From Gillisia marina (GTDB lineage Bacteria; Bacteroidota; Bacteroidia; Flavobacteriales; Flavobacteriaceae): a stretch of 64,000 bases of DNA. Location of the stretch: contig NZ_AJLT01000019.1 of assembly GCF_000258765.1 (NCBI RefSeq), positions 172,965 to 236,964 of the forward strand, written 5' to 3'. A program made the position numbers and the translations under genes. Below the pieces are notes generated by a model, which was not told where the DNA came from, did not search any database, and saw nothing but the letters and a program-made list of their open reading frames with translations. Below are positions 44,206 to 53,316 of this stretch, piece after piece (the stretch's first letter is position 1; each line of letters starts with the position of its first letter).

Positions 44206-44238
44206 CCTCTAAAACCTGAGGTTAAAGAGGGTTTTTGT
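44206..44238 (+). terminator. Terminator after the GNAT gene, derived from the tRNA-Leu flank
   Basis: CCTCTAAAACCTGAGGTTAAAGAGG hairpin and T5. The right half (44223-44251) is a near copy of the tRNA-Leu terminator and 3' end at 46360-46388. Confidence 0.7.
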
Positions 44239-44251
44239 ACTCGAAGCGGGA
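44223..44251. repeat. Partial copy of the tRNA-Leu 3' end and its terminator
   Basis: 29 bases match 46360-46388 with a single A/G difference; the last 14 correspond to the discriminator and acceptor end of tRNA-Leu on the minus strand. It lies in the same orientation, so 44223-46388 is bounded by direct repeats like attachment-site remnants. Confidence 0.7.
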
Positions 44252-44350
44252 GACTTTCCTGTAAGCCAAATTACTTACTTATTTATGTACCAATCTCAAT
44301 TTTTGAGATAGAATTCTCTATTGCTTTTAAGCAATAGAGTGTATTGGTTT

Positions 44351-44863
44351 TTATTTTTCATAAGCACCTGAAGAATAAGTCATTTCGTAACTATGTGTGT
44401 AAATCTCAAACACTATTCCGAATGGATCTTCAACATAACACATTTTAAAAGGTTTATCGTTAGGATAGTATTCCCGGATAGGCATTCGCTGTTTTCCTCC
44501 TAAAGAAACAATCTTATCTACTAGATCTTCAATATTTGGATCCTGAACACAAAAATGGAACAGTCCGGTATTAAATGGGTTGAATTCCGGAGCTTCTTTT
44601 ACGCCATGGGGAAAAGAAAACAGTTCGATACCAATTCCATCTGAGGTAGACATATGGGCGATTTCAAATTCTTCCCAATCTTCTCCAAAAACATCAATAC
44701 ACATTTGTCCAATCGCAGTATCTTTTTCTTTTTTCACGGTAGAAGGTTGCATGATAATATACCATCCCATGACATCTTCATAAAACTTGACTGCCCTCTT
44801 TATATCAGGCACCGTAATTCCAATATGGGAAAATGATTTTGGGTAAGTTTCTTTCTTTTTCAT
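44351..44863 (-). CDS. VOC-family (glyoxalase/dioxygenase-like) protein
   Basis: A 170-residue metal-dependent vicinal-oxygen-chelate protein. SHIGITVPDIKRAVKFYEDVMGW, GIGIELFSFP, LFHFCVQDPNIEDLVDKIVSLGG and CYVEDPFGIVFEIYTHSYE supply the paired beta-alpha-beta modules with His and Glu ligands. Substrate unknown. It lies 12 bases after the quinone-oxidoreductase-like gene, so the two form an operon, plausibly for detoxification. Confidence 0.87.
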   Translation of the reverse strand: MKKKETYPKSFSHIGITVPDIKRAVKFYEDVMGWYIIMQPSTVKKEKDTAIGQMCIDVFGEDWEEFEIAHMSTSDGIGIELFSFPHGVKEAPEFNPFNTGLFHFCVQDPNIEDLVDKIVSLGGKQRMPIREYYPNDKPFKMCYVEDPFGIVFEIYTHSYEMTYSSGAYEK

Positions 44864-44874
44864 AATGTTAATCT

Positions 44875-45868
44875 TTAGAATAAATCAGCCAGACTTATGA
44901 TTACTTTTCCTTTTGCTTTTCCCGTAGCTAGATATTCATAAGCGTCAATTCCATCTTCAAAAGGATAAATTAGATCTACTATTGGTTTTATAGCTCCATC
45001 TTCAACCATAGTTTTGATCTCATTGAGTTGTTTTGCATTAGGCTGCATCCATGTAAGTTTATAAATAGCAGATTTCTCTTTGATCAATTCAGATAATTTT
45101 TCAGGCATTTTATAATCTGTCATACCCATTTGCTTTGCTGTTTCTCCGTCTGGCGGGCCAACTATCGTAGTGATTCTTCCTCCATCTTTAATAATTTCAA
45201 AAGCATCGAAGGTGTAATCCCCTCCCAACGTATCAAAAACGATATCCAGATTATTGGCAACTTCTTTATAATCCTCATTAGTATAATCAATTACTCGGTC
45301 GGCTCCCAAAGCTTTAACCCAGTCTACATTTTTAGTACTTGTAGTGGTATAAACTATAGCGCCTTTCTCTTTTGCATATTGAATAGCAAAACTCCCTACC
45401 CCGCCAGAGCCGGCATGAATAAGAATTCTATCATTTTCTCTGATTTCAACTTTTTCTAGGGCTTGGATTGCTGTAAGTCCCGTTAAGGGTAATCCGGAGG
45501 CTTGCTCAAAAGAAATATTTTCCGGTTTTTTTGCAACCAGATCACTTTGTACTGTCACAAATTCTGCTACACTACCCATTTGTTCCTGTGGTACTCTAGC
45601 GTATACCTCATCACCAATTTCAAAGTCGCTAACACCTGCACCTTTTTCAACCACCACACCACTCACATCATAACCTATGGTCACGGGTAGGTTTAACGGT
45701 ACCATATCTTTTAGTTTGCCCTGTACCAATTTGTAATCGATAGGGTTTAATGAAGCTGCTTTGACCGCTACTAAAATATCCTTGTCCTTATATGTTGGCT
45801 TACTTACATCCTCAATAGCCAATCCTTCTTTAATCTCCCCGTATTTTTTTTATTTGTATAGCTTTCAT
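44875..45868 (-). pseudogene. NADP-dependent zinc-type alcohol dehydrogenase / quinone oxidoreductase, N-terminal frameshift
   Basis: MDR-superfamily oxidoreductase of about 330 residues: NPIDYKLVQGKLK, VTIGYDVSGVVVEKG, GLPLTGLTAIQALE, the nucleotide site ILIHAGSGGVGSFAIQYAKEKGA, and DIVFDTLGG. The natural start is ATG at 45866-45868 (MKAIQIKK), which is thrown out of frame by the T8 run at 45844-45851; with seven, it runs KKYGEIKEGLAIEDVSKP. Without it, translation could start only at about 45822, losing 15 residues. Upstream of it are two related palindromes. Confidence 0.82.
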
Positions 45869-45906
45869 ATGTTTTGATTTTAAGTTCTTATTTCGACGAT
45901 TCCTTT

Positions 45907-45934
45907 TAAATATCAATTTTGAAAATGATATTTG
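45907..45934. promoter_or_regulatory. Palindrome upstream of the oxidoreductase operon
   Basis: AAATATCA / TGATATTT arms around ATTTTGAAAA, about 40-66 bases before the start at 45868, an operator-like position. A similar ACATCAATTTT...TGATAC motif follows at 46051-46075. The gap 45869-46337 has no gene that I can support. Confidence 0.4.
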
Positions 45935-46050
45935 CTCATCCTATAAAATCTCTCCAACCCTATTGCGTCCATTAATACCAACTCTTTTGGAAATAATAAT
46001 CTCAGAAAAGTTTTCGTTTCGACTTTGTCTTATTATTATTTGACACCTAA

Positions 46051-46075
46051 AACATCAATTTTAAACTGATACTTC
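46051..46075. promoter_or_regulatory. Second palindrome-like motif, related to 45907-45934
   Basis: AACATCAATTTTAAACTGATAC shares ATCAATTTT and TGATA with the first site, with spacing one base shorter. A possible second operator for the same regulator. Confidence 0.3.
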
Positions 46076-46337
46076 CCTAGGAACTGATGTTGCCCACAAT
46101 CCTTTTTCTACCTAGTTTTAAGTCGGTTTTCTGTATTGTGCCTATTGAATTCTATCAAAACTAACACATTCTATCAATCAATTATGTTAGGGGACATATA
46201 AAGTTTTGACATTGATTAATCATAAAGATTACATTCTTCGAAGGGTTCGGGAAATTTTAAGACATTATAAAGGGTTAAAAAAAGGCAATGGGAAAACTAA
46301 AATTCTGGGGAGCAAGCGGGGAAAGTGATAAAATCAA

Positions 46338-46373
46338 AAAACCCTCTAAATCATAAAGATAAAGAGGGTTTTT
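46338..46373 (-). terminator. Terminator after tRNA-Leu
   Basis: Minus-strand hairpin AACCCTCTTTATC...GATTTAGAGGGTT with T-rich tail immediately downstream of the tRNA-Leu 3' end. Confidence 0.7.
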
Positions 46374-46374
46374 G

Positions 46375-46460
46375 TACTCGGAGCGGGACTTGAACCCGCA
46401 CGACCGTTGCTGATCATTGGATTTTAAGTCCAACGTGTCTACCAATTCCACCATCCGAGC
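46375..46460 (-). tRNA. tRNA-Leu (TAA)
   Basis: 86 nt class II tRNA. Acceptor GCTCGGA pairs with TCCGAGT, D-loop TTGGTAGACACG, anticodon loop ACTTAAAAT giving TAA, long variable arm, T-arm GCGGGTTCAAGTCCCGC, discriminator A. CCA is not encoded. Confidence 0.95.
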
Positions 46461-46498
46461 GTGGATTTTTATATAAAGCGATTTTTTCGCTCTATCTG

Positions 46499-46571
46499 AG
46501 CGAAAAACGGGATTCGAACCCGCGACCTCCACCTTGGCAAGGTGGCGCTCTACCAGCTGAGCTATTTTCGC
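46499..46571 (-). tRNA. tRNA-Gly (GCC)
   Basis: 73 nt cloverleaf. Acceptor GCGAAAA / TTTTCGC, D-arm AGCTCAGCTGGTAGAGC, anticodon stem CACCTTGCCAAGGTG with anticodon GCC, T-arm GCGGGTTCGAATCCCGT, discriminator T. It precedes tRNA-Leu by 38 bases in one transcript. Confidence 0.95.
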
Positions 46572-46682
46572 GATTTGTAAGAACATTTCCAGTTTCCCGG
46601 AGCAGCAATAATTCCTTATTGCGGTTGCAAATTTAAAACAATTCTTATAATACCAAAGGATTTTTTAGAATATTTACCGTGT

Positions 46683-49307
46683 TTAAATATTCGCTTTTTG
46701 TTTCCCAGATAACATTCGCTTAATCTCGTTAAGCTTCATTAAAGCTTCAATTGGCGTAAGTGTATCAATATCAATATGCAACAACTCTTCTTTTAATTCT
46801 TGCAACAAAGGATCGTCCAAATTAAAAAAACTTAATTGCATTTCCTGTTCCGCAGAATTTTTTAAAATTTCTCCGGAATCTTCCATTTTATGGGATTTCT
46901 CTAACTTCTTTAAGATCTTATTCGCTCTACCTATCACCTGTTGTGGCATCCCTGCCATTTTTGCTACATGAATTCCAAAACTATGTGCACTTCCTCCGGG
47001 AATCAATTTCCGAAGAAATAAAACTGTATCCTTTAATTCTTTTACAGAGACATTATAATTCTTGATACGAGCAAAAGTATCGCCCATTTCGTTTAACTCA
47101 TGGTAATGTGTTGCAAAAAGGGTCTTTGCATGCGTAGGGTGTTCATGTAGATATTCTGTAATGGCCCAGGCGATAGAAATTCCGTCATACGTACTTGTTC
47201 CTCTACCAATTTCATCTAATAGCACCAAACTGCGTTCAGAAAGGTTATTAAGAATACTAGCTGTCTCGTTCATTTCTACCATAAAAGTAGATTCGCCCAT
47301 AGAGATGTTATCACTCGCTCCTACTCTGGTAAAAATTTTATCTACCAAACCTATTCTCGCACTTTCTGCCGGTACAAAACTTCCCATTTGTGCCAGTAGT
47401 ACAATAAGCGCAGTTTGTCTTAAAATAGCCGATTTACCACTCATGTTGGGCCCTGTGATCATAATCACTTGCTGCGTTTCTCTATCTAAAAACACATCAT
47501 TGGTAACATATTGTTCCCCATGTGGCAATTGCTTTTCTATAACAGGATGCCTTCCATTCTTAATATCCAGTTCGGTAGAATCATCGATTTCCGGCTTGTT
47601 GTAATTTTCCAAAATCGCTTGTTGTGCAAACGATGACAAACAATCTAACTGACCAATTAACCGCGCATTTTGCTGCACAGGGTTAATATAATCTCTTAAC
47701 CAGTCTACCAAACCAGCAAACAATTCCTGTTCTAAATGCAAAATCTTCTCCTCTGCCCCAAGGATTTTACCTTCATATTCTTTTAATTCTTCAGTAATAT
47801 ACCGTTCGGCATTTACTAAAGTTTGCTTTCTGGTCCATTCCTCTGGCACCTTATCTTTATGGCTATTTCGAACTTCTATATAATACCCATATACATTATT
47901 GCTCCCTATTTTGAGAGATGTGATTCCTGTAGCTTTACACTCGCGATCCAACATATCATTTAAATAGCTCTTACCCGAAAAAGCTAAATTTCGAAGCTCA
48001 TCTAACTCGGTATGATATCCCTTCGCGATGGTATTCCCTTTTACAATATTTACCGGAGCCTCTTCATGCAACATCGCACTGATCTTGGTTCTTAAAACCT
48101 CGCAACTTTGCAATTTATCACCAAGCACCTTTAAGGACTCTTCCTTAGAGTTCATCGCGAGCTCTTTTATAGGCAAAATGGCGTCCAGGGAATTATTTAA
48201 ATGAATTACTTCCCGAGGACATATCTTACCAGTCGCAACTTTAGAAATTAGGCGTTCTAGATCGCTAATTCTTTTTATTTGTTTCTGAAGTTGTTCTAGC
48301 TCCGTTTTATTCTGAATAAAATAACTTACCACCTGATGCCTCGCTTTAATCTTTTCGGCATTTTTAAGTGGAAGCGCAAGCCAACGTTTCATCATCCTTC
48401 CGCCCATAGGAGAAATCGTCTTATCGATGATCTCCAAAAGCGTTACTGCGTTTTGAGCATTGGAATTATACAACTCGAGATTTCGAATGGTAAACCGATC
48501 CATCCACACATATTCTTCTTCAGCAATTCTATTCAAGGAAGCGATATGCTGCAATTTATGATGTTGCGTTTCCCCTAAATAATACAAGATAGCACCTGAA
48601 GCAATAATCCCTTCCTCTAAATGATCTACGCCGAAGCCTTTTAAGGACTTGGTTTTAAAATGCTCATTTAAAGATTCGTATGCATAGTCCAATTTAAAGA
48701 CCCAATCTTCCAGGTAAAAACAGTGGAAACTATCTCCAAAGGTTTTGGTGAATTCCTTTTTATAATTCTTCTGAATTAACACTTCACTAGGTCCAAAATT
48801 CTGAAGTAGCTTATCTATATATTCCGCAGAACCTTGCGCAGTTAAAAATTCCCCGGTTGAAACATCCAGAAAAGAAATTCCCATAGTCTTCTTTCCGTAG
48901 TGTACCGCACATAAGAAATTATTAGTCTTACTATTTAACACCTCATCATTCATAGCAACACCCGGAGTAACTAATTCGGTAACTCCTCTCTTTACAATAG
49001 TTTTGGTGAGTTTAGGATCTTCTAATTGATCACAAATAGCAACCCGTAAACCGGCTTTCACCAATTTAGGCAAATACGTATTCAAGGCATGGTGCGGAAA
49101 TCCCGCCAAAGCAGTTTCCGTTTCACTCCCATTTCCCCTTTTGGTAAGAACAATGTTTAGAATTCTCGCAGTTTTAATGGCATCTTCTCCAAAGGTTTCA
49201 TAAAAATCTCCTATTCTAAATAATAATAACGCATCAGGATATTTCACCTTGATGGAGTTATATTGTTTCATTAACGGAGTGGTCTGCTTAGGTTTTTTGG
49301 CTGCCAA
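46683..49307 (-). CDS. mutS: DNA mismatch repair protein MutS
   Basis: An 874-residue mismatch sensor. The mismatch wedge [12 protein letters not shown] (Phe-x-Glu) lies near residue 33; Walker [17 protein letters not shown] near 617; Walker [18 protein letters not shown]; and the helix-turn-helix [21 protein letters not shown]. The C-terminal end is short, with a [20 protein letters not shown] tail. Full length and apparently intact. It is expressed alone, upstream of the two tRNAs. Confidence 0.96.
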   Translation of the reverse strand: MAAKKPKQTTPLMKQYNSIKVKYPDALLLFRIGDFYETFGEDAIKTARILNIVLTKRGNGSETETALAGFPHHALNTYLPKLVKAGLRVAICDQLEDPKLTKTIVKRGVTELVTPGVAMNDEVLNSKTNNFLCAVHYGKKTMGISFLDVSTGEFLTAQGSAEYIDKLLQNFGPSEVLIQKNYKKEFTKTFGDSFHCFYLEDWVFKLDYAYESLNEHFKTKSLKGFGVDHLEEGIIASGAILYYLGETQHHKLQHIASLNRIAEEEYVWMDRFTIRNLELYNSNAQNAVTLLEIIDKTISPMGGRMMKRWLALPLKNAEKIKARHQVVSYFIQNKTELEQLQKQIKRISDLERLISKVATGKICPREVIHLNNSLDAILPIKELAMNSKEESLKVLGDKLQSCEVLRTKISAMLHEEAPVNIVKGNTIAKGYHTELDELRNLAFSGKSYLNDMLDRECKATGITSLKIGSNNVYGYYIEVRNSHKDKVPEEWTRKQTLVNAERYITEELKEYEGKILGAEEKILHLEQELFAGLVDWLRDYINPVQQNARLIGQLDCLSSFAQQAILENYNKPEIDDSTELDIKNGRHPVIEKQLPHGEQYVTNDVFLDRETQQVIMITGPNMSGKSAILRQTALIVLLAQMGSFVPAESARIGLVDKIFTRVGASDNISMGESTFMVEMNETASILNNLSERSLVLLDEIGRGTSTYDGISIAWAITEYLHEHPTHAKTLFATHYHELNEMGDTFARIKNYNVSVKELKDTVLFLRKLIPGGSAHSFGIHVAKMAGMPQQVIGRANKILKKLEKSHKMEDSGEILKNSAEQEMQLSFFNLDDPLLQELKEELLHIDIDTLTPIEALMKLNEIKRMLSGKQKANI

Positions 49308-49470
49308 AAGATTTCAATTTAATTCTTGCTAAAATACTTAATCCTTAAGGCTAACTGAAATTTAAAAACAAGCATTTATCCAAAATTATCCACAACTAAT
49401 TTTCAGAAAGAATTTTAGGAAAAATGCTATTTGCTACAAATTATAAGTAGGTTCAAAATGTGTTTTCACA

Positions 49471-49510
49471 TAAAACCTCCAACTTCATATAACTGAAATT
49501 GGAGGTTTTA
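49471..49510. terminator. Terminator between mutS and the secreted-protein genes
   Basis: TAAAACCTCCAA / TTGGAGGTTTTA 12-bp arms with a 16-base loop. It ends transcripts of the 49527-50297 gene before mutS. Confidence 0.85.
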
Positions 49511-49526
49511 TTGGCTAATAAACAAT

Positions 49527-50297
49527 CTAATTCCCTTGTCTATCTGCAGATTTTATCATTCCGGATAATCCACTTAATTCCGGTTCAAAATGCCATATTT
49601 CAGAGTATTTTCCCTGGGTTACATTTTCCCAATCTTTAAGAAAGGTATCAAAACTACCTGCTCCATGAACTTCATTATATTTATCGGCAAACTTCCAGTC
49701 CTCTCCCATCCATGCCGATTTTTCGAAAAATGAAATAAAAGCGATATCATTTCCATCCTTGCTGTTTGGCAATTCATTTGTATAAATACCGAACGTTTCC
49801 TCAGGAAATTTATCTGTCATCACTTTTTTTATTTTTTCTAACAAAGCCATTGCTTTTTGTCCTTGAAATGGCTTCACATCATAATAATCTACTAACAATT
49901 TATTGATTGTAAAATCTTTCGGAAAATTCGAAAGTCCAGTCTCAAATTTCATATAAACCTGATCTGTCTCTGGAAGCATATAAGGGAGAACATTAGAGTT
50001 CCAATCTTCATCATGTCCTTCTTTTTCAGGTCTGGTATCAAATGCGCTCCAAGGCAAAGGTCCCATGACCCATTGATACTTCCCTGTATTGGCTCCGTTT
50101 CCAATCCAATAAACTCTAGCCCCATATTGTCCATCTTTATGGTATTTTTTATTGTGGGCTGCAAGACCAGATTCAAATTGAGAGATCTTATCCAACTTTG
50201 GAGACAACATCCCTAATTCAAATACCATATAGTCATTTCCATTTTGAGATATTGCTAAAAAAGGAAGTAGTAATATCCAGTAAAAAATCTTTTTCAT
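49527..50297 (-). CDS. Secreted protein of unknown function, paralogue A
   Basis: A 256-residue exported protein: signal peptide MKKIFYWILLLPFLAISQ, then two alpha/beta halves. Half one: YMVFELGMLSPKLDKISQFESGLAAHNKKYHKDG...YQWVMGPLPWSAFDTRP. Half two: LLVDYYDVKPFQGQKAMALLEKIKKVM...IAFISFFEKSAWMGED...YSEIWHFEPELSG. The strand-helix-strand pattern suggests a tandem dimeric alpha/beta-barrel (ABM-like) fold, by inspection only. It shares the closing W...PELS with its 62-base neighbour. No known domain recognised. Confidence 0.7.
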   Translation of the reverse strand: MKKIFYWILLLPFLAISQNGNDYMVFELGMLSPKLDKISQFESGLAAHNKKYHKDGQYGARVYWIGNGANTGKYQWVMGPLPWSAFDTRPEKEGHDEDWNSNVLPYMLPETDQVYMKFETGLSNFPKDFTINKLLVDYYDVKPFQGQKAMALLEKIKKVMTDKFPEETFGIYTNELPNSKDGNDIAFISFFEKSAWMGEDWKFADKYNEVHGAGSFDTFLKDWENVTQGKYSEIWHFEPELSGLSGMIKSADRQGN

Positions 50298-50359
50298 AAT
50301 TAATAGTTTGATGGTTAGTGTAGGTTATGAAATAAAGATTTGAGCAGATTTAAAAATAA

Positions 50360-51124
50360 TTATTTGGAAGCTACATAGGATAGCTCTGGTCTCATCCATC
50401 CTCGTATCGTTTCGGTTTTTAAAAGAATTTTATTTAAGTTCCCAAATAACTCTTCTGCCTTGGAACCCATCGCTTTTCTAGCTTCTTCACTTTTACGTTC
50501 CATATCCATAGCGTCTTTTGCAGCTACAGCAACCAAAAAGTAGGTACCATCTGTTCCTAACCCACTCCTGTATAATCTATAATGCATGCCCATGTTATTA
50601 TCTGAATAGAATTTCTTAAAAGCTTTAGCTACTTCCACGGCTTTATCCATATCTGCCGGAGCAAAATAATACTTGGTGTTTTCTCTATAATTCTCCCCTT
50701 CGATAATGGTTTTCATACCATCCGGCATATAGCTTAACTCCTTATCTAGCGATAATATGTAATCTGTGTGCTTTTCGTAACATTTATCAAATTCCTTAAA
50801 TACTTTTCCAAATTCTTCAGCACCAACTTTATCTCTAAGCGAGGCCATTGGGTTTTCATCGAGTTCAGAAAAACTGTTTAGAGCAGAAATGTAGTGATAT
50901 TCATTATTCTCTGTGGTTAAGGTCATCCAATCCTGATCGTAATCATTGTCTTTACACATTTTCACAAATTTAGCAGCAGTCTTCTCATATTCCCCTTGCA
51001 TCGATGGTTTTACAGGATCCATATGAATCAAGTATCTCTGATACCTGGACTCCTCTTGAGATTGCATGTTGAAAGCAAACAAACAACAGCACATTGTTAA
51101 GGCAAAAAATTTAATGGTTTTCAT
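50360..51124 (-). CDS. Secreted protein of unknown function, paralogue B
   Basis: A 254-residue exported protein: signal peptide MKTIKFFALTMCCCLFAFNMQS with an unusual CCC, then YQRYLIHMDPVKPSMQGEYEKTAAKFVKMCKDNDY...YHYISALNSFSELDENP, and a second half KYYFAPADMDKAVEVAKAFKKFY...YFLVAVAAKDAMDMERKSEEARKAMG...GWMRPELSY. Same size, order and end motif as its neighbour, so probably an old tandem duplication. Function unknown. A palindrome 106 bases upstream may control both. Confidence 0.7.
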   Translation of the reverse strand: MKTIKFFALTMCCCLFAFNMQSQEESRYQRYLIHMDPVKPSMQGEYEKTAAKFVKMCKDNDYDQDWMTLTTENNEYHYISALNSFSELDENPMASLRDKVGAEEFGKVFKEFDKCYEKHTDYILSLDKELSYMPDGMKTIIEGENYRENTKYYFAPADMDKAVEVAKAFKKFYSDNNMGMHYRLYRSGLGTDGTYFLVAVAAKDAMDMERKSEEARKAMGSKAEELFGNLNKILLKTETIRGWMRPELSYVASK

Positions 51125-51229
51125 AATCTCTGAATTTTAGTTGGTTAATTAATTATAATAAAATGCCGATTCAGATTTTAAAATCAAGAATCAGTGCTAA
51201 TTTTTAAAACTAAAATGTGGGGATTATTC

Positions 51230-51242
51230 CCGTGTATCACGG
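51230..51242. promoter_or_regulatory. CCGTG-TAT-CACGG palindrome upstream of the secreted pair
   Basis: Perfect 5-bp arms around TAT, GC-rich in an AT-rich gap, 106 bases before the start at 51124. Looks like an operator. The gap 51125-51417 holds no gene. Confidence 0.35.
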
Positions 51243-51417
51243 AAAACAATTTTGGGATATGTGCGGGGGAAATGGAGTATAAAAAACAAAAATCTTATTT
51301 ATCACTAATAAGATGCTCTAAGTTATTAAAAATATGTTAAATAACTAATGATTATCAATAAATTTTAAGTTGAAATAAAATATTTCACAACTTTCGTTTA
51401 GATAGTTTAAGAATTTA

Positions 51418-53250
51418 TTATTGGTAGCCGGCTGCTTGAAGATTGAATAACTCAGTATATAATTTGTTGTTCTCCATTAATTCCTGATGCGTTCCAATTT
51501 CTAAAACGGTTCCATCTTTTAATACCATAATACGATCTGCAATTCGAACGGTACTAAATCTGTGCGATATGATTACCGCTGTTTTTCCTTCGGTTAATTT
51601 TATAAATCTGTCGAAAGCTTCAGTCTCTGCTCTTGCATCTAATGCTGAGGTTGGTTCATCCAGCACCAACACCTCTGCATCTTTCATATATGCTCTCGCA
51701 ATAGCTATTTTTTGCCACTGTCCGCCGGAAAGGTCTTTTCCATTCTTAAATCGCTTTCCTAATTGCTGATCATAACCTCCAGGCAACTCAGATACCACCT
51801 TATTGGCAAGACTTTTATCGGCAGCCTTATCTATTCTGGACTGATTTCCAATCTCCTCTATTTCGCCCATCGCAATATTCTCACGTAAGGTTAATTCGAA
51901 TTTCACAAAATCTTGAAAAATGACCCCGAAATATTGCTGATATTGAAGCTGATTATATTTCTTAATCGGAACTCCATCCAGTAATATCTCTCCTTCGGTA
52001 GGCTCGTAAAACTGAAGCAATAATTTGATAAGTGTAGTTTTTCCTGCGCCATTTTCTCCAACAAAGGCTAACTTCTCACCAGCTTTCAATTCAAAATTGA
52101 CATTTCTTATCACCCAACGCTCAGATTTAGGATATTTAAATCCTACGTTTTTAAACGTGAATCCTTGTTGAATGCTTTTTGGTAAGGAAAGTCCGGTTAC
52201 CTCCTCAGATCTGTCGAATTTAAGATCTAAAAATTCAAAATAGTCTTGTAGATATAAGGCACTTTCTGTAATCGCCGTAAACCTAGTAAAGAAACCTTGC
52301 AATTTTGTTTGCAATCTATTGAAGGATCCTGAAAGAAAAGTTAGATCTCCCAAACTAAATACACCAACCACGGTTCTAAAAACAATTAAAACAAAAGCGC
52401 CATAATATGCTCCCGTTCCAATCACATTAAAAAATGAGCCCCATGCAGCACGTTGTTTTGCAAGCTGTTTACTTTCTTTATAATATTTATTCGAAAGATT
52501 TTGAAATCTAGTTGCAAGATAATCTGAGAGCCCGAATAATTTCACCTCTTTAGCAGTAACATCACTAGCTCCTGCATACCTTAGATAATCTAGCTCTCTA
52601 CGTTCCTGAGTCCAACTCCTAGCCAGAGAATAACTGGTACCGCTAAATTTTATTTCGTTTATAATGGTTGGAACTATGGAAACAATAAGAAGAATTATCA
52701 ACCAAGGTTCAAAAGCAACCACCCCAGCCATTAATGATACAATTACAATGACATCCTGTCCTTGAGTTAAAATATTAGACATGAGACCTACCCTTCCGGT
52801 AGTTTGTTGCCTAGCTCGCTCTAGTTTGTCATAGAATTCTGAATCTTCTAATTGATCCAGATTTATTTCAGATGTTTTTTTGATGATCCTTACAGAGGTA
52901 TCAATAGAATATTGATCTCCTAAAAGCGCATCGGTAAGTGCGATTGCTCTGGATAGTAGATCTGAAAGTATTGCCAGCCCAAACTCAATTCCCACAAATA
53001 ACCAAAGTCGCTCATAGTCTTTAGTTTCCGCAGCAATTTGAAGCACGACCTCATCTACAATGATTTTTCCAATCCATAATAATACTACCGGTAAAATTGC
53101 ATTTATAATTCTGCTAGAAACATTTGCGTAGAACAACAAGGGATTCACCCGTCGTATTTCCTTAAAAAAGCGAGGCACGAACTTTAAAGAAGCAAAACTT
53201 TCTTTAAAATTGATCTTTTGAGGTTTTAAGGTTCTTTGAGGTCTAGACAA
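51418..53250 (-). CDS. ABC-type exporter, fused permease and ATPase
   Basis: A 610-residue half-transporter acting as a homodimer in the inner membrane. About six helices at residues 35-330, then the ATPase: Walker A GENGAGKTTL (near 395), Q-loop VIFQDFVKFELTLRENIAMG, signature LSGGQWQKIAIARAYM (near 500), Walker B VLVLDEPTSALD and switch His in IISHRFSTV. The substrate (lipid, peptide or drug) is not evident. The only start near the family N-terminus is TTG at 53248-53250 (MSRPQRTLKPQ). The first 80 bases are duplicated at 55828-55909, beyond the TonB-plug gene. Confidence 0.9.
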   Translation of the reverse strand: MSRPQRTLKPQKINFKESFASLKFVPRFFKEIRRVNPLLFYANVSSRIINAILPVVLLWIGKIIVDEVVLQIAAETKDYERLWLFVGIEFGLAILSDLLSRAIALTDALLGDQYSIDTSVRIIKKTSEINLDQLEDSEFYDKLERARQQTTGRVGLMSNILTQGQDVIVIVSLMAGVVAFEPWLIILLIVSIVPTIINEIKFSGTSYSLARSWTQERRELDYLRYAGASDVTAKEVKLFGLSDYLATRFQNLSNKYYKESKQLAKQRAAWGSFFNVIGTGAYYGAFVLIVFRTVVGVFSLGDLTFLSGSFNRLQTKLQGFFTRFTAITESALYLQDYFEFLDLKFDRSEEVTGLSLPKSIQQGFTFKNVGFKYPKSERWVIRNVNFELKAGEKLAFVGENGAGKTTLIKLLLQFYEPTEGEILLDGVPIKKYNQLQYQQYFGVIFQDFVKFELTLRENIAMGEIEEIGNQSRIDKAADKSLANKVVSELPGGYDQQLGKRFKNGKDLSGGQWQKIAIARAYMKDAEVLVLDEPTSALDARAETEAFDRFIKLTEGKTAVIISHRFSTVRIADRIMVLKDGTVLEIGTHQELMENNKLYTELFNLQAAGYQ

Positions 53251-53253
53251 AAG
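53172..53253. repeat. Direct repeat, copy 1 (5' end of the ABC exporter gene)
   Basis: 82 bases matching 55828-55909 with four substitutions by eye. It includes the exporter start codon and its first 26 codons. Confidence 0.88.
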
Positions 53254-53316
53254 TGAGCTTTAAAGAATTTATTTTTTTTCTAATTTAAAGAGATTTCCTG
53301 ACTCCCTGAAATTAAA

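Noticed and set aside
46275..46586. A 103-codon minus-strand open frame across the tRNAs
   Set aside because: It is translation of tRNA-Gly and tRNA-Leu; the stretches AQLVERHLAKVEVAGSNPVF and ARMVELVDTLDLKS are well-known tRNA artefacts.
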